A DNA stretch of 64,000 bases from Tiliqua scincoides (taxonomy: Eukaryota; Chordata; Lepidosauria; Squamata; Scincidae). The stretch is taken from positions 5,537,267 through 5,601,266 of the forward strand of contig NC_089823.1 of assembly GCF_035046505.1 (NCBI RefSeq), read 5' to 3'. The translations under genes and the position numbers were made by a program. The notes beneath the pieces are model-generated. The model was not told the origin of the DNA, made no database searches, and saw only the letters and a list, made by a program, of their open reading frames with translations. How positions within the stretch are numbered: position 1 is the stretch's first letter; each line of letters begins with the position of its first letter. Shown one piece after another: positions 47,201-53,200 of this stretch.

Positions 47201-50200
47201 TTGTCTGGTACATCTGCCTTAGGGAGCCAAATTGTCACCTGGGGCAGCAATGAAGAGTCACATCGTGTACACCAGTATTTCTTGCCATGTCAGAAGTTGG
47301 AGAAGACAGCTCTCATTATAAGCAAACCTGCAGGACTGGAAAGCTGCACCCCAGTATCTCAATGACTTTCCATGAGTGCCTAGAGTGCAGTTCCTTGGCT
47401 GTGCAGTGTGGTTGCCCAGCTGTTGCCACCTCCTCTGGCCAGAAAGGAAGTCATAGGAAAGATCAGCAGGAGAAGGGAGTCAGCAATCATCCCTCTCCCA
47501 GTTACTAAGGGACTGAATCTAATCAGAGCATAGAATCATAGAATTGAAAGGGACTTAATAGGTCATCTCCAACCCCCTGCCTGCAGCATCTTCTCCTCCT
47601 AGAGCATCTCCAACAGGTGTTTGCTGAGCCTCTGCTTGAAGATCTCCAGTGAGAGAGAGTCCACCTCTTTCCTCGGCAACCTGTTCCACTGAATGAGCCC
47701 ATTCGTTCATTAATTCACTAAGTTTTATATTTAAATTTTTTCCCAGCCCGCAACACTGCGTCGGATATTTGATGCAGCCCTTTGGCCAAAGGGTTTGGAG
47801 ACCCCTGGGTTAGATTAATGGACCAAAACCTTAATTGATTACAAGCTGGCTTTTGCTTAATTGGGCAGCACATAATTTAAACACATTCAATGCTCCCCAA
47901 GATCATCAGAGAGAGCCCTCTTATGTGAACCCCTCCCAACAGAAGGGAGGAGGGTGGCAGGTTCGAGTAGGGCCTTCTCAGCTGTGGCACCTCAGTTATG
48001 GAACTCCCTCTCTTTTGAGCTACAAACTGCCCCTTCACATGGAGCATTCCGACAAGGGCTAAAAGCATTTTTATTGAGACTGGAACTTCCGTAGTGTTGG
48101 ATTGTGGTGTTTTTTGTACTGTGTGCTTGGTTACTGTAATGTCTAATGTCTGCTTTTATTGCCACCTTTCATGGCTGTCTTTTATTGCTTTATTGTCACT
48201 TACCACTTCTTTTATTCTTCTGTGCTGCTACATGTTTATGTTCCTATATTTTGGTCCACCACTGGTGCTTTTATGACTTCGGTGCTGCTGCCTCTGGCTT
48301 TTTGCTGTTTAATTGCTGCATTGTTTCTATATATTTGATTTAATGCAAGCCACCTTGGGTACCCATGGCAGTGGGAGAAAGACAGGGCAATGATGCTTCT
48401 CTCTTCAGAGGTCTCCTTTATTGATATGCAAATATCTATGCAGGCTTCCTCCACTAATAGTCATGCACAACCATCAACTCGTATCCCTTTAACTCAGTGG
48501 TTCCCAACTTTTAGAAGCCAGTAGATCACTGAGGCAAAGACTGGAATTGTCATGGACCACTTGTCGCTGTGGAAAGTCAGGTCTCCACCCTCTCAGGTGG
48601 TCTGTCTCCCAAGTGCTCCCCCATGGACAATCAGAGAGGATGGAGAATGGCCTGCCCACAGCCACAACTGACACTTCAGTGGTTGTGGCTGTGGGCAATC
48701 CATTCTCCACCCTCTTCCGTGGTCCATGGGAGATTCATCACGTCCAGTGTCTTGCCATGCAAGCAAAGGTGATTTTTTTCCCTGAGACCTCACAGACCAC
48801 TTCTCGGAGTCTCAAGGACCACCTGTGGTTCCTGGACCACAGGTTGGGAACAAGTGCTTTAACTGGACCACAGCCCAGAAGGCACCACTTCCAGCCAGGA
48901 CCTGGCCCTGAAGAGGGGAGCAATCGCAGAGATCAGCATCTGAGGAAAGAGGAGCTGATCCCAGCTTGAGAAAGGGAACTGTCTTTTTCCTTTCACCTCT
49001 GGGCCAAGCAGGAGTCTTAGCCATTAAATCACCCTGCCCTGGATAAAGGCCTATTTTTAAAACTTAATCTTTAAGATGTTCTAGTTGGGCTGGGGGGACG
49101 ATGATATCAATCATTTTCTTGCCCATTCCCTCCTCCAGCCCCAGGTAACGAAGGTCGTATTTAACCACCACTAAACCAAGCTCGCATGGCTGGTTTCTTT
49201 CAAAGATACACAGCGGAGCGAGCCATAAATAAGAAGCCACTGCCAGTCTCTGCCACCTAACAGAGTCCTGCTTGTTTCCAACTCCTTGCAAAGTTCTGGA
49301 ATTGTGCCAACAAAAGCTTCATAAGTTTAAGTCACATCAATGCACAAGTCCATGGACTACTGGTGCGCAGCAGTCCAAAGGTGCTAAAGAGCCACCAGGC
49401 CGCAACCCTCAGAAAGGCTCTTGTGCATTGACTGCCATCAGTGTACTGGGTGCTGTGCAAAGTAACACAAGCAAATAGGATAGGACCCTGCCGTGGGGAA
49501 CTTATAGCCCCATCCTACCCCCACAACATGTTATAGCATGAAGCTGCGCCAATGGAGAGTGCACTATACACTATGGTGGGGAAGTGATCAGACAGCCTGC
49601 AGGACCTTCTGGGAGGCCACCCAAATGTCTGTGGGTCTCCTTGGACCTACGCCAAGAAGCGTAGAACCTTGGCCATTTTCCTGGTGCCAAGTCAGAAGGT
49701 AGCCAGGGGAATGTCAGGTTGGAAAGTCCAGCAAAGGTCACTACCAGCTGGATACACCCCTCACAACCTTGAAACACACCCCTCACCACCCTCCCCAGCA
49801 GTGAACCACGACCACCCGCACCAGCCTACCTGCCCTGGCTCCTCCCAGAGTCCACAGTAGCAGGAATCCTCAGATGTGGCTGTCTTGTGACTTACAAATG
49901 GCCCGGAAGTGGCATGATCTTCGGACCATCGCATGGCCTTTTACACCAGTGGGACACTTTTCCTGCTGGTGTGAAAGGCCTGTAGGATTGTGCTGTTAGA
50001 GTCTAAACGCCGAGAGAGGTGGAGATCAAGCAAGAGGAAGACAAGAATGGGAGCCGATACATACTCCCAAGTGGCTCAAAGCCAGGCGAGGAGGGATTTA
50101 ATAAAGAGTAAAGGGGGAGGTAGCCAGGTTGCCAGCTTTTCAACCAGTCCCTATAACTGGCACTTTTCCCAATAGCTTGACTTGTAAACATTAACAGGTG

Positions 50201-53200
50201 CCAACGTTAATCTCTGCTCTCCAAAATGTTTCCTGAACATCAAGTTGTTGAAAGCACAGAACGAGGCCCAGTTGTTTGGGGGCATTTTAACGGCCAACTG
50301 GCCACAGCTTAGCCCTGTGGCTGGATGAAAGAATACAAGAGGAGGAGAGTGAAGATTTGCTACCCACACCAGACAGCGGGATTCCACCAACCAACATTTT
50401 GCTGTACGGGAGTAGGGTGCACAAATCTCCCCTGCTTCCCATTCCCCTAGTTCCTGTCCTGATGCAACATCATGCCACAATACAGCCCTTCTCACGGACT
50501 ATGCAAAACAAACCAAAACCCTAAACCCTAGTCTACATCCTTATCTTTGGGGGCCGGGAGGACGGGAGAGCCACACAGGCTGCTCTTCCCATAGGGCACC
50601 ACAGGGAACGAGTCCATTTCACCACATGTAGGTCGATTCAGAGTCACTCAAGCCCACTGTTTGAACAAGCACTTGGGTGTTTCCAGAATGGGCAGAGAGA
50701 AGCTCTTTGCATGGAGAGGAAGATGTCAGGAGCACAGAAGGATTCCGCAAGCTAAGTAGGTTGCAGGAGAAGCAGAAGCCCAGCCTAGAAAAAGTGCTCC
50801 CAAGAGATGTTCACCATGCTGTATGGAAGGCCTTCTTATATCTTTACTGTGCAAGTGACATGTGAGGGGTTTGCCAGACATCAACACACTGGCTAACAGC
50901 GAGAAGCAAGATCGGCTCCCCCCACCATGAGCTCACCTACCGGCCTTCAGGAAGCCACCCAGAGACCTCAGATCACACCCAGAGCAGCCTGCACCAGTCA
51001 CCCTAACCTAGCAATGCTACTGAAACCCCCAGCTCTCAATTTCTCAGCCAATATGTGAGTGTCACAATACTGACCTCCCTTGCAGAGGCTGAAGTCACTT
51101 CACTTCTAAACTAAAGTGTTCCCAAAGCCGTTACAAAGAGCTGTGTACTGTTCATATCTAGATCCCTACTTAATTTCCATCAACTTAAATCCCAGTTAAA
51201 GCAATGAGTAGTCAAGCTTAAATCCCAGTTAAAGTCAAGTATTCAAGCCAGGAACCCAATGCTGCAACCAGCAGGGAAAGGCTTTCCTAAACACAGAGGT
51301 CTTCTTTTCTATGCCTGCAGCCTTACACATGCTTTTCTGCAGCAGACTCCACTGACAAGTCTCAAACATGTCCAGACCAGCCCACACCAGTTTTCCTCCA
51401 GCGTGAGAAGGTGGCACCATTGAAAAGGCACTAGACCCAGCAGACCGGATGGCAGCAGATCCTTGCCCAGAGAGCAACACGCCCAAGTTACGGTTGCACA
51501 ATGTACTGGTGTGTGGGAAGTGCTTTGAACATCCCTGCTACCTGGGCCCAGAGCAACTTTTGCAAGAGGTGTTCCTCTTGTACTTAACAGGGGGAGAGGG
51601 ACTCTCCCAGCACTGGCAATCTCATCCTTTTTCCTGGAGATGCGAGGAACTTGACTTGGGACAATCTACATGCAAAACCTGGGCACCACCACTGCACAAC
51701 CACAGGCCCAGCGCACAGAGGTGACAGCAACCAATCGGTGAACCACACAGAACACTTGCTACGGGGTAGTGGTTTGCAGCTGCTGCCACCACAACTCCCT
51801 AACACATGACATGATGCAGAGAGGCAAAAGTTGTATAGCCCAGTTATTGTGGTGCTGCGAGAATTTGGAGGCTGTGCAGAGCATGGAAATACGATCCATT
51901 TCAAGCACACACACAGCTTCCTTATGCCCAGGCAAGCCACAGGGCCACATAAGAACACAAGCATTATTTTACTGGCCAGGAAAAAGGCTCACTTAGGCCA
52001 ACAGAGGAGCATCTGGCTCTTACCAGATGCTCCTCCAAAGGTCATAGGCCAGATGTGAAGGTGGTGGGCTGCTATTCCAGGGCATCAGCCTTCATACACA
52101 ATACAAACACAACAAAAACAGAGTTAACTTCCATGGATGAACCAGTCTTCTGATGAGAGGGTAGGACGTGGAAGGCTGTAATCTCATGGACCTCAACATG
52201 GGAACCAAACCCCCTGAACTAAGAGGATATTCCTTCTGCACTGGATCAGGCCATGAATTATGCAACCCCAGCTGGAGAGCCACAGCAGAGTGGGCATTTG
52301 CCTTTTCTTCTTTGTGGACTTCCCAGAGGCTCCTGGATGGCCACTGGGACACACAGGATGTTTGAGCCAGCAGAGCCCTCTTCTGTACTTACCAGAAAGC
52401 CAAATCCTAGGCAAGTCTACTCAGAAGTAAGTCCAACTATAGTCAATGGAGCTTACCACCAGGTACGTGTGGTAGGATTGCAACCGGAGTCTTGCTACAT
52501 TCGCAAAGTTGGCCCAACAAAAGTGATCATCTGAATGAACTGTTAGGGGCAGGCTACCCCATTCTGTGGGAAGGCATTCAGAGATGATGTTCTTAAGAAA
52601 GAAATGGAAGACACCTAAATAAATCCAATTCCCTTTAAAGCCATCTTTGCTGGCGGCCACCATCATCTCGTGGCAGAGAATGCCACACATTATTTATGCA
52701 TGATGTGAAGAAGGGCCTCCTTAAGTCTGTCCTAGATCTACTACCTATCAATTTCACCAGGCTACCCCAATAGACTTAAGAGCAAAACAATATCTTTTTC
52801 TCCCCCCCCCCACAGCAGTGAGAAGTGTTATGGGGGAGGTGTGCTCCGTTTTTCTTAGGGAACCAGCATGACAGAACACATTATGAATTTGGGATTGACA
52901 ATTCTGAGTAGCAATTTTCAACCAATGTGCCATGAAAGGTCTTCAGGTATGCTGCAGGAGTTTGGTGCACAGAGATTGAAAATCACTGAAAAACCCTTCT
53001 GGATTCTGCTACTTCCTCTGCTGATGGAGGGAGAGGGTGTTACTAAAGACAGCTGCCCTAGAAACAGGGCCACAGAACCCTGAAGCCGGAAGCTATATCA
53101 CTAGAGGCGAAGACCCTAGAAACCAGTGCGCCAAGAGAAGAAACACACTGAAAATCCTTGCACATCAAAATTGATTCCTTCCCCCTCCAAACCATATTCA

